A stretch of DNA of 64,000 nucleotides, taken from the NCBI GenBank assembly GCA_947396885.1, contig OX377206.1, positions 17,541,114-17,605,113 of the forward strand, written 5' to 3'. Below the pieces are notes generated by a model, which had not been told where the DNA came from, did no database searches, and was given only the letters and a program-made list of their open reading frames with translations. The stretch is from Heligmosomoides polygyrus polygyrus. Its lineage: Eukaryota > Nematoda > Chromadorea > Rhabditida > Heligmosomidae. The position numbers and the translations under genes are program-made. Shown piece by piece: positions 1 to 11,144 of the stretch; position 1 is the first letter of the stretch; each line of letters begins with the position of its first letter.

Positions 1-559
1 TGATCCTGTAAACTGTTCCAGAGACGGCGCAATCTCCCTCCCTGCCAGCCGGACAGACCACACAGTTAGGAGTGACACAAAGGCGGTCGTACATACGGTT
101 TCTTACCAGCCGGTGTTTAAGGCTACTGGGGGGTAATTCTGTAAGAACTACCGACTCATCTAATCCCGCTCTCCTCAGGCACTTTCTGATGGAAGTGCTA
201 ACCTCATCAGAGATAAACGGCATTAGAAAAGCGATCTTGTTTGAAAGAGCCTCCGGCGTGCCTTCTTTATTTTCCCGGTTGTGTCTACCCCTTTGTAAAG
301 TCCCTGAGCTTACGTACCCATTTTGCGCAGCGATTTCGCGTGCCAACTTTAGAGATTCCCTGCGCTCTTGCTCCCCACTGCAGACCTCCGCTGCTGTATT
401 GAACATGTTTCTTATTACAGCTTTTTTGGTTCGAGTGGGATGGGCCGAGCGATAGTGCACGATGATATTTTTATTGCTCGGCTTACGATACCACTTCGTG
501 GTGAATGATTCGTCTCCTTTTTCATGCAGATTCCATAGATTCCTGCTGAACACAGAAGC
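1..559 (-). CDS. Penelope-like retroelement, C-terminal part of reverse transcriptase plus linker (partial, runs off window start)
   Basis: On the minus strand a frame is open from 559 (just after a TAG at 560-562) to base 1, and continues outside the window. It begins with an RT-thumb-like stretch, TTKWYRKPSNKNIIVHYRS, then AHPTRTKKAVIRNMF, a layout known from Penelope-like elements between the RT core and the endonuclease. A linker follows with LMPFISDEVS and LVRNRMYDRLC, then a cysteine pattern (LCVTPNCVVCP...GDCA) that normally leads into the GIY-YIG nuclease domain. That domain would lie beyond base 1. The second element at 2738-3350 shares the LVRNR-YDR and Cys-rich segment and there continues into GIY-YIG, which supports the call. 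The copy is 5' truncated: no RT catalytic core is visible upstream of 559. About 186 codons without a stop suggests a fairly young copy. Confidence 0.8.
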
Positions 560-599
560 CTACCAGAAGTAATACCAAGTGGTACCCACCAGAGAAATG

Positions 600-760
600 A
601 AGGTTGGTAAGGGTTCGTTAAGTTTTTGGTGGTCGATCGGAGCACGATTGTTGGTCTTTGGGTCCCGCGACAACCGCCTGCATACGGTGCGAGAACTCGC
701 CCAACTCAGCCCCGAAAAACTCGTCACTACTTGTGTCGCTTTAGGCGCGAGTCTCATTTC
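600..760 (+). repeat. Dispersed repeat X, copy 1
   Basis: The stretch around CCGCCTGCATACGGTG and the following AACTCG...CGAAAAACTCG matches, in reverse complement, 47,480-47,640, and more weakly 62,740-62,960. No protein family or terminal structure was recognised, so it is recorded only as a dispersed repeat of unknown type. Confidence 0.5.
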
Positions 761-779
761 TTAACCGTAACATTTCCTT

Positions 780-2620
780 AGGCTATTATTCTCCAGTGTG
801 TATCGCGTAAGTTGTCTATCATCTACGCCCGGCTCCACCTTGGTTCGGTTATATTCGTGAATGCAAACTGTGTACCTAACATTGATGAAATCGGCCCATG
901 GGTTAGAATCCATCCAACGATTCTTTCCAGGCTTTATTCATACCTCGCACCGACGTCTGCTGTTGAGAAATAGTGAGGACACACCGTAGTTCCGCTGTGC
1001 ACACCACCATGTGGATACAGTACACCAAGGCCCTAACGGTAAAATGGCGTCCCCAAGTGGGAGGTAGGGAGCATTGGGATTGGAGCACAAATTAAGTATA
1101 TTGGAGCAGATATGCTCCTGTCAACACGATATGTGTTCAGCACATGCCTCCACATGAGAGGAACGGAGGAGGAGTAAGAGAACGCTTTAGTCGATGTCTT
1201 GTTATTTGTGGCGGGTTTTTGAAGTTTTCGTTTCTATTTTTGACGATAATAGTGGTTTACCAAGGATGGAATACTTGTTGCATTTGAACAGATGAAGAGA
1301 GAAAAATGGGTGTATGTTCATGTGGGCATCAAAAAACTCTAACTAGGTTGTTTTTGGACTAGAGCTTCCATTTATTGACACACGTTTTCTCTGAATGCTT
1401 TCGTTGAATAATTAACACAACACGTCATGGTCCTTCCTTGGATACCCAGCTTCCAGAAGCTCTTCAGCGCTCCTCTCGAAAACGTCATGTGCGATATAGA
1501 ATGTGAAGATGTGGGTGGGAAGACGCCCTCAACTGCACCATCTTGGCTTCGCTAACGACGTCGTGCTCATCAGGGATGTGCGTTTAACGATCAAGGATTT
1601 ACCGGATTTACCGCCATTTTTCGTTGAAACTTTCAACGAGATTTAACGACGGAAATTTCCGTTAAATTGCATTAACCACATTTTGCGCACCAGTTTGAAA
1701 TTTTACATTCTCTTCATGTAAATGCAGTTTGGACAAATTTTTTGCACGAGCTTTCCAGTATCGCGATGCCGAGGAAACGCTCTGCTTACTTGAATAAGTG
1801 GAAATAGGGATTGATATTGTACTCGTATATGGCATTTCTTGCTCCTTGATCAACTTATTTCCCTCCGCCCCCCACTTGGCCAACGACCTAGCGCCAGAGC
1901 TGGTCAGAAGGAAACAAGCTGCTTGGAGAGCTTTCAAGAGCGACGAAGAAGTCGTGAAGAAGAAGGACGCCCTACTCCATATCCACCAAATTTGACTCCA
2001 CTGCTCTTCCTGCCTGACATACGCTTCAGAGACCTGGGCTATACGTCGAATAATCGAGAGAACGATCCACACAGATGAGAAAAGACCTCCGGAGTTTCGA
2101 GCTTCGTCGATGTTCCAAGATAAAGACGCTGCCGCATGGACCAAGTCGTCGAAAATTAGGTGGGCCTCGTAATGCGCTTCGCAGACACCCGCTGGACGAG
2201 AGCCGTCACTGGCTGGATTCCGCGAGATGCTAATAGAACGCCAGGACGTCCATCATGGCATTAGTCGGACTTCCTCGTGAAAGTCCTGGTCGAACGATGT
2301 GACACTCTTCGTGTCCCTCGAGTGAGAAGGGTCCACTGTGGCACTCTGGCACACGAAAGGGGCGAATGGAGAAGCTGTTGGTGTTGGCGCAACTCGATGA
2401 TCAACGGGATGACAGGTGATGCAGACGATGCATGAACGCTTCCTCTCTTTTTTTCGATTACACCTCATTTCTCTGTAAATTTTTCATGCAATCCTTAGGA
2501 ATTCTGTGACCGCTTAGCTACGTCGTTTTGGTTTTGGAAGCGGGATTTTGGCAACTCTTCACAGATTGCAGAAATTGGTTCCTTTCGTTGAAGGTCAACT
2601 CGCAAGTGTTTAATTAGGCC
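780..2620 (+). mobile_element. RTE-like LINE, decayed copy 1 (internally deleted)
   Basis: Three parts match the copy at 20,370-22,920 in the same order and orientation: 780-1,355 matches 20,380-21,045; about 1,440-2,250 holds RT remnants (a catalytic-motif-like FANDVVLI near 1,553 where the other copy reads FADDIVLI, then PELVRRK- and RWTRAVT-like pieces); and 2,440-2,620 is the 3' untranslated part. The frame is broken many times, and 1,575-1,865 contains sequence absent from the other copy, so another insertion is likely there. Short ORFs on both strands inside the copy are not treated as genes. The 3' part recurs alone at 19,585, 31,855 and 48,935. Confidence 0.7.
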
Positions 2621-2639
2621 CGGTTAGTTTATAACTGCT

Positions 2640-2760
2640 TTTGGTGGAAGACCGCCCTACTACGTATGCGACAACCATGTAGCAAGTGAAACACACTCGG
2701 TATACAAGAGTATACGGACTTCGAGAAGCATTATGTCTCACAGCTCAAACAGTGGAATAA
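2640..2760 (-). repeat. 3' tail of Penelope-like element, copy 1
   Basis: The sequence from TATGCGACAACCATG through GAGAAGCATTATGTCTCACA recurs in the same orientation at about 3,545-3,650. It overlaps the end of the Penelope-like reading frame (…PLFEL stop), so on the minus strand it is that element's 3' end. The outermost about 30 bases also match, inverted, the 3' end of the neighbouring LINE at 6,690-6,722. Confidence 0.55.
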
Positions 2761-3350
2761 AGGGCAAAAAGTCACTTGTAATGGAAACGCATATGTTCCT
2801 GTTGTTCATCGTTGGATTGCGTTCATGGATCTCGAGGGTATTCCCGGCGCCGATCTCATTTCCGCGCAGTAGTATCGTGCATTTGAAGTTAAAGTCGTGT
2901 CCGTTGTGGGTCTCTTCGCGTTGTCTACCCAGCGGGTCCAACAAGCTTCGCCTTCGCTTGCCAGCTAGATGCTCTCTGATACGAACACCTAGAACTCTAC
3001 CTGTTTTCCCGATGTACAGCTCATTATAGGTTGAACACTACATTTTGTATATCACTCCCCTTTGAGCGCAGTCTCCATTTCTTCCATAAGGACAAATCAC
3101 AAAGTTTTCCGTAATACAAGTGCGGTCATAGAGACGATTACGAACAAGCAGCCGTTCAATGTTGTCTCCTGGAATGTTAATTAATTCCAATAACAGCAAC
3201 TCCAGCCTGACTCGCGACTGAAGCGTCGGTTGTTCGCTGGTGTGGTTGATCTCCTGGCAACTAACGAACAACAGCGGAAGGTCTGTTATTGAAGTAGCGT
3301 CTCCTATCTTCACTCCTGAGAGCATTGTACTTATCGCAAAGTTTGGATTT
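2738..3350 (-). pseudogene. Penelope-like retroelement fragment: linker plus GIY-YIG endonuclease
   Basis: Read on the minus strand. The linker part (about 3,325 to 3,041) carries LVRNRLYDRTC followed by a Cys-rich stretch with CPYGRNGDCA. An in-frame TAG at 3,038-3,040 follows, and the same frame then continues as YNELYIGKTGRVLGVRIREH, a clear GIY-YIG nuclease signature (Y-x-G-x-T-G...R...EH), and ends …FIPLFEL at about 2,738. GIY-YIG endonucleases in Penelope-like elements nick the target DNA for reverse transcription. Only the 3' third of the element is present, and the stop between linker and nuclease makes this copy inactive. No RT core could be read upstream of 3,350. Confidence 0.8.
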
Positions 3351-3746
3351 CGCGTTTGATCGGAGAGTGTTATAAATCTGCTTCGAACCGCTTTTAATCC
3401 TTCTCCATGTCTGACTTGGCAAAAGTCGTCTACAGCTTTCTTCTTTCGCAGTACATTTCAGCAACATGGAGTACACGATGTGTTGCTTGATAGCAACTCC
3501 TAGGATTCTGTATATAATACTATGCGACATACTATGCGACATATAGGATACTATGCGACAATCATGTTGCAAGTGAAACCCACTCATTATACAAGAGCAT
3601 ACGGACTTCGAGAAACATTGTGTCTCACGGCTCACACAGTGGATCACACGGTGGCGATGTCCGTTCCTCCACGTGGTGCCACTGGAAACTGTTCGCTATG
3701 CGAGCTAAGCTAAGCACGGACACTCGATTGCAGGCGACAGGCCCTT

Positions 3747-4735
3747 GTGACAGGCCGGCCTATGGAGATCCCATGTCACATCACATGGTTGATGGCGTTA
3801 ACTGTTTGTCGAGATAATGCTACGGCGTCCGCGGGAGCCGACGCGCACTCGCAAAGCCCGGCGAGTGTGAGAAGTATGCGAGGGTCCCTGATGCGAGGAC
3901 GGCATCGGGGGGCAACTGAGCAAGTCCAAAAGTCCCGTAACGTAAGCAGGACCCGCGTTGCTACGCTGAATGTGGGTACGTTGACGGGCCGCTCGTGTGA
4001 GTTGGTAGAAGCACTGGAGCGAAGACGAATCGACTTATGTGCGGTACAGGAGACGAGGTGGTCCTGTTGCAAGTCGAGGGACATAGGCCGAGGCTTTAAG
4101 GTCATTCTGTGCGGCAGTCCCAGGACCACCAGCGGTGTTGGTGTGGTCGTCTCCGAACGTTTCCGAGATGCGATTGCAAGCGTGGAACGTTTCAGTGACC
4201 GCTTGATGAAGGTCGTTGTTGCTGCTGAACAGCGTATGTATCATTTCTTCTCTGCATACGCTCCGCAGACAGGCTGCTCCGAGCGAGCGAAGGACGAGTT
4301 TTGGACCCTGCTTGATGAGAAGACAGCAGAGGTGCCGCCAGAAGACGCTGTCGTTGTCGCAGGTGATCTCAACGGCCACGTTGGGACTGCGAAAGATGGT
4401 TACAGCTGTCATGGCGGTTTCGGTTATGGAGCACGCAACGCTGATGGTGAGCGAATTCTTGAGTATGCGGACTCGCATAATCTCACCATCGCGAACACAA
4501 TGTTTCGAAAGCGTGACTCCCATCTCGTGTCTTTCTATAGCGGGAATACCAAGACACAGATTGACTTTATCCTTATCAAGCATCGCGATCGAAGGCTGGT
4601 CACAGATGCGAAGGTTGTGCCATACGAGACTGTCGCCACGCAGCACCGTCCGCTGATCTGCATACTTAAGATCGCCCCTCCGAGGCTGAGGCAGGTCGAG
4701 CGATGCGGACCATCAAGGATCAAGTGGTGGCGGAT
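3747..4735 (+). pseudogene. LINE AP-endonuclease domain
   Basis: The frame beginning at ATG 3,747 carries an exonuclease-endonuclease-phosphatase fold from about residue 60 onward: RVATLNVGTLTG, then DLCAVQETRW (the catalytic Glu motif), VVVAGDLNGHVG (Asp/Asn motif), and IDFILIKHRDRR. The nuclease cuts the target DNA to prime reverse transcription. The conserved part before the endonuclease is short, so the upstream codons may be untranslated. The coding sequence leaves this frame at about 4,740-4,785, where the reverse-transcriptase part continues in another frame and a stretch of the expected linker appears deleted. Everything after about 4,740 in the 3,747 frame is out-of-frame shadow. Confidence 0.8.
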
Positions 4736-6672
4736 GAAAGAGAAGGACGCAGACGCAAGCCTGGACGGCGTAAGATTGAGAAGCAGACTTGGCTGTGGAC
4801 TGACGACGTCAAGGAAAAAGTCAAAAAGAAGAAGAGACTATATCACGCTTTTCTCAGCGACAAGACAGCCGACAATTGGCGTATGTACCAAGAAGCGAAG
4901 AGGGCGGCTAAGAAGGCTGTTGCCGTTGCAAAAGCTTCTCATTATGAGTATGTCAACGAGAATCTCGAGACGCGCGATGGTCAACGACAACTTTATCGGC
5001 TTGCCAAAGCACGCCATCGCCAGAGCGAGGACATCGAGAAGTTCTTTGGCATCAACGATGAGAATGGCCATCTGCTGATGAACCGCAAGAGGGCTATGGA
5101 ACGATGGCATGACTACTTCGAGAGAATTTCAACAGTAGAGTTTGCCCATCCGCCTATCCCTTGCGTCCCTCCTACGCACGGTCCTGTGCAGAAAATCACT
5201 GTGGAGGAGACGGAAGCGGCTTTGAAGAAGATGAAGCCAGGCAAAGCAACGGGCCCTGACGACATAGCGGCCGAACTATGGAACTCGAGGTGCTGGAATC
5301 CTGCTGAATGGCTAACGAAGTTTTTCAACCAGGTTGTTGCGGAGAAGAAGGTTCCTGGTAGTTGGCAGCAAAGCACGACGATCCCGATCTGGAAGAAGAA
5401 GGGCAGTCTGCACAAGTTACCGTCCAATCCGATTGCTCTCGCACAGTATGAAAATATTTGAGCGAATTGTGGATGGACGTATTCGCGAGATCGTCCGGCT
5501 TTCCACCAACCAGTGTGGCTTCGTAGCCGGCTGTGGCACCATCGACGCCATTCATGCTGCTTTGTGCAGACTGCCCTTCTTCTTGTGGAAAGACATCGCG
5601 AGAAACAAAAACCGCTGCATCTTGCTTTCCTCGACCTGGAGAAAGCATTTGATCGTGTACCGCGTGAGGTCATATGGTATGCCTTACGACAGCACGGTGT
5701 CCCTGAAGAACTGATCGAGTGGGTGCGCATTCTTTACTCTTGTCCTAAGAGTCAAGTGCGAGCGCCGGCCGGCACATCCACGGAGTTTCCAATCTCCGTC
5801 GGTGTTCACCAAGGTTCCGCGCTTTCCCCACTTTTTTCATTGTCGTAATGGATGCCATTTCGCGAGACCTTCAGAAGCCTGCTCCTTGGACGCTGCTCTA
5901 TGCAGATGACGTAATGCTTGCGAGTGAAGACAAGGCCGAACTTGAGCGACAAGTGCAAGCTTGGTGTGACCGCTTGGCGGCGTTCGGGCTCAAGCTAAAC
6001 GTCCAAAAATCTGAGTACTTGACGACAGACGTAAACGAGACTGGGTCCATTGAGATCAATGGCACTGCGCTCGTACGAGCGACACATTTCAAGTACCTTG
6101 GATCTGCAATTGCGTCTGATGGTAGTCTGACGTGCGAGGTGAACTCACGCGTGAGCGCAGCGTGGTCCAAATGGCGCTCAATGACAGGCGTTCTGTGCGA
6201 CAGAAAGATACCGGAGCGCTTAAAATCAAAGATCTACAGAACCGTCGTCCGACCAGTAGCGATGTACGGTGCTGAGTGCTGGCCTGCAACGAAGGAAGTT
6301 GAGAGCCGCCTCAGCGTGATGGAGACGAAAATGCTGCGCTGGACGGCTGGTGTCACGCGTTTGGATCATGTTCGCAATGTCTCCGTACGTCAAAGGTTTG
6401 GCGTCGCTCCAATTGCTGACAAGCTACGTGAAACTCGCCTACGGTGGTATGGCCATGTTCTTCGTGCGGACGGCGACACCGTTCGGAAGATTGGCCTCAA
6501 CATAGATGTGCCCGGAAAACGGCCTAAAGGACGACCTAGGCAACGCTGGCTTGATACGTTGCACGTGGACTTAAAGGAAGCTGGTATACACCCCGATCAA
6601 GCGTTTGATCGTGCGAAGTGGCGTCATCATACCAGAAGAGCGGACCCCGCTGCTAAGCGGGACAAACGCTGA
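4703..6672 (+). pseudogene. LINE reverse transcriptase (four reading-frame segments)
   Basis: The RT is readable in successive frames. 4,703 to about 5,410 has a basic linker and MKPGKATGPDDIAAE; about 5,405-5,570 has SYRPIRLLSHSMKIFERIV; about 5,570-5,835 has AFLDLEKAFDRVP (motif A, catalytic Asp) and GVHQGSALSPLF (motif B); 5,848-6,672 has LLYADDVMLAS (motif C with the catalytic Asp pair) and the long thumb/connection region ending …AKRDKR stop. Frameshifts lie near 4,745-4,785, 5,410, 5,570 and 5,835, so no full-length protein can be made. All RT catalytic residues remain visible. Between breaks the sequence is well preserved, so the copy is probably not ancient. Confidence 0.85.
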
Positions 6673-6722
6673 AGAATAAGAAGAAGATGATGATTGTCGC
6701 ATAGTAGGACGGTCTTCCAGTG

Positions 6723-8850
6723 CTGATAAAGCAGCAGTGAGTTGCGTTCGTATTGGAGTAATTTCTTCGTGACACCTTGGGTAGGCGGAAATTTTAAAAA
6801 TTTTCTCAGGAAACAGAAGCTAGCCAGCTTTACTAGCAAGAAAATCGGTTTCGTCATAAAACAGAAATCAGAAAGTCAAAAAATCAAAAGCCAAAAACGC
6901 TAGAAAAAACAGAAAGTTTTCAAATTTCCATACGAGCTAATTATTCTTTCCAATGATCCACTGTTTCAGCAGCGCATGCCTTTGTAGGTCCAGAAACTGT
7001 GCTCGTGGACGTTAGTTGAAAGCGTTCATTTAAGTTTCCACTTCTACTTTCTACACTCCAAATTCAATGCAATCAGTAAACTGTAAATCCTGATCCGCAG
7101 ATCCTAGAAGTCTCGACATTTGAAGTATGAAACAGCTCACTTGTACAGGTAACACCCTAACGATTACACCATTGATCTCAATACTGCGAGCGTTTCTGTG
7201 AAAAATAAATGCTTTTGTTCTCCAATAGCGGGCTAAAGAGGAAAGGTACAGAAAGAATGGCTTGTAATGATGGATTTTATCTATCACATGAGTACCGAAC
7301 ATAACGAGGGCTCATTGACCACTACATATTTCCATGTTTGAGTTCAATTGCTTGGGTTTACGGACACACCCTGGCAACGTACTCTAAAGATGTTCAGAGA
7401 TTCGTTGAGTATTACTGGCTGCGCCAGAGTCGATGTTCTTAGTTCGCCTCTTTCTTCGAGACTGCCTTTACTAGTAAGCGGCCTAGTTTCCGAGTAGCTG
7501 AAAGTTCCCAGGTCAATCCACCAATACTCACTACACTCAATTACTAACAGATCCTTAGCAGACTAAAGCTGTTGTATACTGGCTGGATAGTTCACGGAAC
7601 AGCACGAGATTGTGAATGAAGGGGCTTTCAGGACATCAGTTTTTGGGTAAAAGTGCTTTCTTGAATACGTAGACGCTACAGAGTGGGGGTCAAGCATATC
7701 CTCCCTTATCATAATCATATTATTTTTATTTATTACAGGGAATGTTTCATGTATCACCAGTGCATCACACATTAGCGAAAATAAAGGTGAATGAAACGTT
7801 TCTGCTCTTACTAATTTAGTACTAAATTCTGAGTAAGGTTCAGGTTTAGAAAATCAGCTTTGCCGAAGGCTCTGAAGGAAGCCGTCGTTAGGGATGACCG
7901 TCCAACAAATTTGGAAAATAATCCTACCCACAGTTACCCTAGGGCAACAGGTCCAAATGTTAAATCCTAGGATCTATGAGTCAAAATATAGCTTTAAAAA
8001 ATACAAAATATTTTGTAAACAAAATAATTGTATTACGTGGAATTAGTAGTGCAGTAAAATTTGAATAAACGCTTACGGGTGAAACTACTTTTCTCAGAAT
8101 GGGTAGGATAAGTCCCCTCCTCCGGTTTGAAAATTGAAAATTGTTGGCAGGTTAGACCCAATGGGCGTTAGCTGCAGAGTCGAGGCTGATTTTCTAACTC
8201 TGAACCTTGCTCAGTTTACGTACAAAAATTAGTAAGAGACAGAGATGTTTCAGTCATCTTTGTTTTCGCTAATTTAGTGCATCGCTAACATTGTTGAGGA
8301 GTGGTCTCACCTCAGTTTCGTTAAGAGCGTTTTTAACATTATGCTCTTAAAAATAGCACGGAATTTTCTTTTCATTTCTCTCCTTGTTCTTTGTAATCAC
8401 CTGGATGTGGTTGCATGTCCGGAACAAATAATCCCTGATTTCGTTTAAGAAAAAAATACGGGAATAATATGAGCATAGTAGTATGAGGTTATAGTAGAGT
8501 ATGAGGTGATGGATGGGTTTCGGAGTTCATGTGCGACTTAAATGTGTCGCGAAAGGTTGGAAACAGTTTCAGTACTCAGGCACCGTTCTCATTTGGGAAA
8601 TTATATGGTTAAATAGTTAAAAGCACCTCAGAATACTAGTGCTGCAATCTTACCAGGGAAGGGTCTCAGGCGTAGGTCTGAAAGGGGAAATGGATAGTAC
8701 CACGAGAATCTCCACCCTTCATATAGTAGAAAACATGTTTTGTTTTTGCTGAGTCCTTGAACCAAAAGAGCTACGGGCCCTTGAAGGCGGGGCACAGTAT
8801 CGCACCATCAGCACGTGCGCACGTGCATGCGTGCGCGTGCGCTGTTGTAT
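6723..8850. other. No supported gene
   Basis: An AT-rich stretch with an A-rich imperfect CAGAAA-type repeat at 6,830-6,930. Short ORFs on the minus strand at 7,051-7,302 and 7,563-7,772 have no recognised domain and no convincing splice context, so they are not called. Confidence 0.5.
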
Positions 8851-8852
8851 GG

Positions 8853-9812
8853 GGCGGCGAAATGCTCCGCAGCAAGCGCGTCGGTGGCTCAGCATGGTAC
8901 GGGACTGTCTAGAAGGTGCTAGACCAAGTGTTCAACTCCAGCCCTATGCACTGTTTTTGCATTTTCTCATAACCGCTGCCTCCTTCACCAATTTGCATCC
9001 TACACATCTCCTGCACATTTATTCCACTCTATATTGTCAAAAGGGTCATATTCGTGATCAACAGCCCTGACCTCAACAGACCTAGTCACTCGTACCTGCT
9101 GTAACTGTAACCTACCGTAATCAGCCGATATTTCAAAAGCGAATGTCAGATTCGTGATCAGTGCCACAAATAACCCCCTGGGAGAAGTTTGGGCAAAATC
9201 GGTGACCTCGACAGCCCTTGTACCTGCTGTAACCGTACCTGTTGTGAGGTCACTGTATAGCATTTACTGAAAAACACAAAACGTTGTATAATACAAAAAG
9301 TGAGAGAAGTGAGTGAAGCACAGCTCAAAGTAAACCCCTATTTGGGAATTTAGGTTGAAATGAGATGGAGATGTATAGATGGAGGAGATGTATAGGAAGT
9401 AAGCTTAATTAAATCGTCATCAAGGCACTATTGTACTTTTACGACTCCGGAGGTCGAGGAGAGGTCGAGAAATATTTTTCGCGTAAACTTCCCCAGGGGT
9501 GTTGATCACGAATCTGACATCCGTTTTTGAATTTCATGTCGATTACTGTAGGTTACAGCAGGTACGGGTGACTAGGGTTGTCGAGGTCATGGGTGTTAAT
9601 CACGAATCTGGGGTGTTGATCACGAATCTGACCTTTTGACAATTTAGAGTGAACTAAATTTGTAGGAGATGTGTAGGAAGCAAATTGGTGAAGGAGGCAG
9701 CGGTTATGAAAATTGCAAAAATAGTAGGGGTCAAACACCTGGCCATGCATCTTTGGAGCAGCCCGCACCCTGCTGACCGACTCGCTTGCCGCGGAACCTT
9801 TCGCTGCGTTCC
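8853..9812. repeat. Large inverted repeat of a tRNA-derived SINE-like unit
   Basis: The left arm, about 8,853-9,195, is matched in reverse complement by about 9,475-9,812, with roughly 280 bases between. The outer part of each arm contains a pol III box A-like GTGGCTCAGCATGGTA and a T-loop-like GTGTTCAACTCC on the left arm, typical of a tRNA-derived SINE head. The inner part contains a short unit, CAGATTCGTGATCAACACC, repeated two or three times. The arms are diverged but collinear, so this is two SINE copies facing each other or a foldback element. Small ORFs inside are shadows. Confidence 0.65.
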
Positions 9813-9984
9813 ATAAAAAGAGCGAGCGGAAAACGGCGCTCTCCGGCGCCCTTTTGCGCCGCTTGTGCTGGATGGACGAAGCGGCACAGCCGCTACTGTA
9901 CATTAAAGATGAAGGACGGCGTGACTCAATCTTTTTTTGAGATGCGGCACACATTCTACTTCTACGGAATGTCGTAGAGAAGAT

Positions 9985-10140
9985 TAGAATGCGTATTTGG
10001 GCATACAATGATTTGCGGAGGGATGGAAGGCTTGATTGGCCTGGGGGAAATTCAAGCCATGAACTTGGTATCCGATGCACTCCACAGCCAGCACCTCCTA
10101 CAACTGCGCTATTCGCGCTCCGCGCGGCGGCGGATGCGAA
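9985..10140 (-). repeat. tRNA-derived SINE family S1, partial copy
   Basis: Minus-strand copy of the family seen best at 18,835-19,140. It retains the GTAGGAGGTGCTGGCTGTG segment and the distal end AATCATTGTATGCCCAAATACG. Diverged. Confidence 0.55.
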
Positions 10141-10265
10141 CCACAAACACCTTCAGCAAACAATACCATTTGTCTCTCCACACCGCTACTACTGCCTTGA
10201 CGGTAGCACAGTATCCAGTTTACTTCAGCTCGACCCACCTAGGCGAACTGAAAACGGAGCGCAAA

Positions 10266-10345
10266 GACAGGGATTGAGAGTGGGAATAACGTGAGGAATA
10301 GCTTTTCATGCTAAGAGAATGCAATTCCCACTCTCAATCCCTGTC
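10266..10345. repeat. Perfect 22-bp inverted repeat around a 36-base loop
   Basis: GACAGGGATTGAGAGTGGGA(AT) at 10,266-10,287 is the exact reverse complement of 10,324-10,345. It may be a short foldback element or the remains of a MITE. No flanking duplication was identified. Confidence 0.7.
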
Positions 10346-10434
10346 TGATCTAAGATGTCCACTGCAGAGAATGAACACATCCACGAGAACTTGGTATCCT
10401 CCTCCTGTCATATCGGCTGTTGAGGTTTCCCTTA

Positions 10435-10577
10435 AGGTTCCCACACACTTTTGCGGCAACGCCGCTCACCGCTATAGTTAAGGATAAGGCAGAGACGCCG
10501 AGGGCGGTGAGCTCTGCGTCCTTGCCCTATGGTGAGGCATAGGGCCGCGGCGTTGCCGCAGAAGTGTGTGGGAGCCT
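10435..10577. mobile_element. GC-rich MITE, PIF/Harbinger-like (family P), copy 1
   Basis: Terminal inverted repeats begin AGGTTCCCACACACTT on the left and, read inward from the right, AGGCTCCCACACACTT, followed by GCGGCAACGCCG. The 3-bp duplication TTA flanks it (10,432-10,434 and 10,578-10,580), as in PIF/Harbinger elements. It has no coding capacity. Related copies are at 59,787 and 60,099. Confidence 0.7.
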
Positions 10578-10655
10578 TTAGAATAACGAATAACTTTGTC
10601 CCGTAAGCGAAATGCGAGAAAGGGAAGTCCTATGGAGCAAACATTTCGGTTTTAA

Positions 10656-10979
10656 GGCGCCGTGCATACTTCCCGTCGCCGTGATGGAATCGCGGCGATG
10701 AGTTTTGCAGAGCGACGGGAAAGAATTTGAACTTCTCAGTGCTCGTCGCATCGCAAGGAAGCGCGATGGCGATCCGCCCAGGACCAACGCTAAACAGCGC
10801 GCGCGGCGCGAAAAAGTGTACCATGCCCGCGATGGGTGCGGGAAGCCATCGCGCATGCCGACCGCCACTGTTGCGACGGGCGCGGCAAAGTTTCCTTTGA
10901 CTGTTCGATCGCGTGCGGCGGAATGGCCATGAACTGAGCGCTGCGATGGCATCGTTGCGATGGAAGTATGTCCCCGACC
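10656..10979. mobile_element. MITE with TAA target duplication; empty site in block B
   Basis: In block B the sequence reads TTCGGTTTTAACAGAACAGC (about 25,279). In block A the same sequence is interrupted: TTTTAA, then this 324-bp segment, then TAACAGAACAGC. The 3-bp TAA is duplicated. The ends carry imperfect inverted repeats, GGCGCCGTGCATACTTCC against GGTCGGGGACATACTTCC. This suits a PIF/Harbinger-type non-autonomous element. ORFs across it (10,578-10,952 and 10,705-10,932) are shadows. Confidence 0.75.
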
Positions 10980-11144
10980 TAACAGAACAGCTTCATTGCA
11001 CTTTATTACATCTAGCGATGGCTAATCAAAGCAATAAGGCAGGAGTTCATCTCAGCAAAAGACAATCTCCTCAATGGTTTCATTACATCTCGCATACATG
11101 AATCTTTGCGATACTTCTTTTCTGTTTTCAGCACAGATCGATCA

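Larger units (their letters stand above)
3520..6722 (+). mobile_element. RTE-like non-LTR retrotransposon, near full length but frameshifted
   Basis: A plus-strand element encoding an AP-type endonuclease followed by reverse transcriptase, the arrangement of RTE-type LINEs. The upstream flank (3,520-3,660) carries three copies of a GTCGCATAGTAT-type motif (seen on the minus strand) and the Penelope-like tail repeat. Downstream, about 45 bases after the stop codon, lies GATTGTCGCATAGTAGGACG, an inverted match to the 2,650 region. The body has at least four frameshifts and one deletion, described under the two coding pieces. The true 5' end of the element is uncertain. Confidence 0.75.

Noticed and set aside
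4035..4646. 203-codon minus-strand ORF
   Set aside because: Antisense shadow of the LINE endonuclease domain.
7051..7772. Short minus-strand ORFs in otherwise empty sequence
   Set aside because: No domain similarity, and no convincing acceptor/donor pairs or repeat copies to support them.
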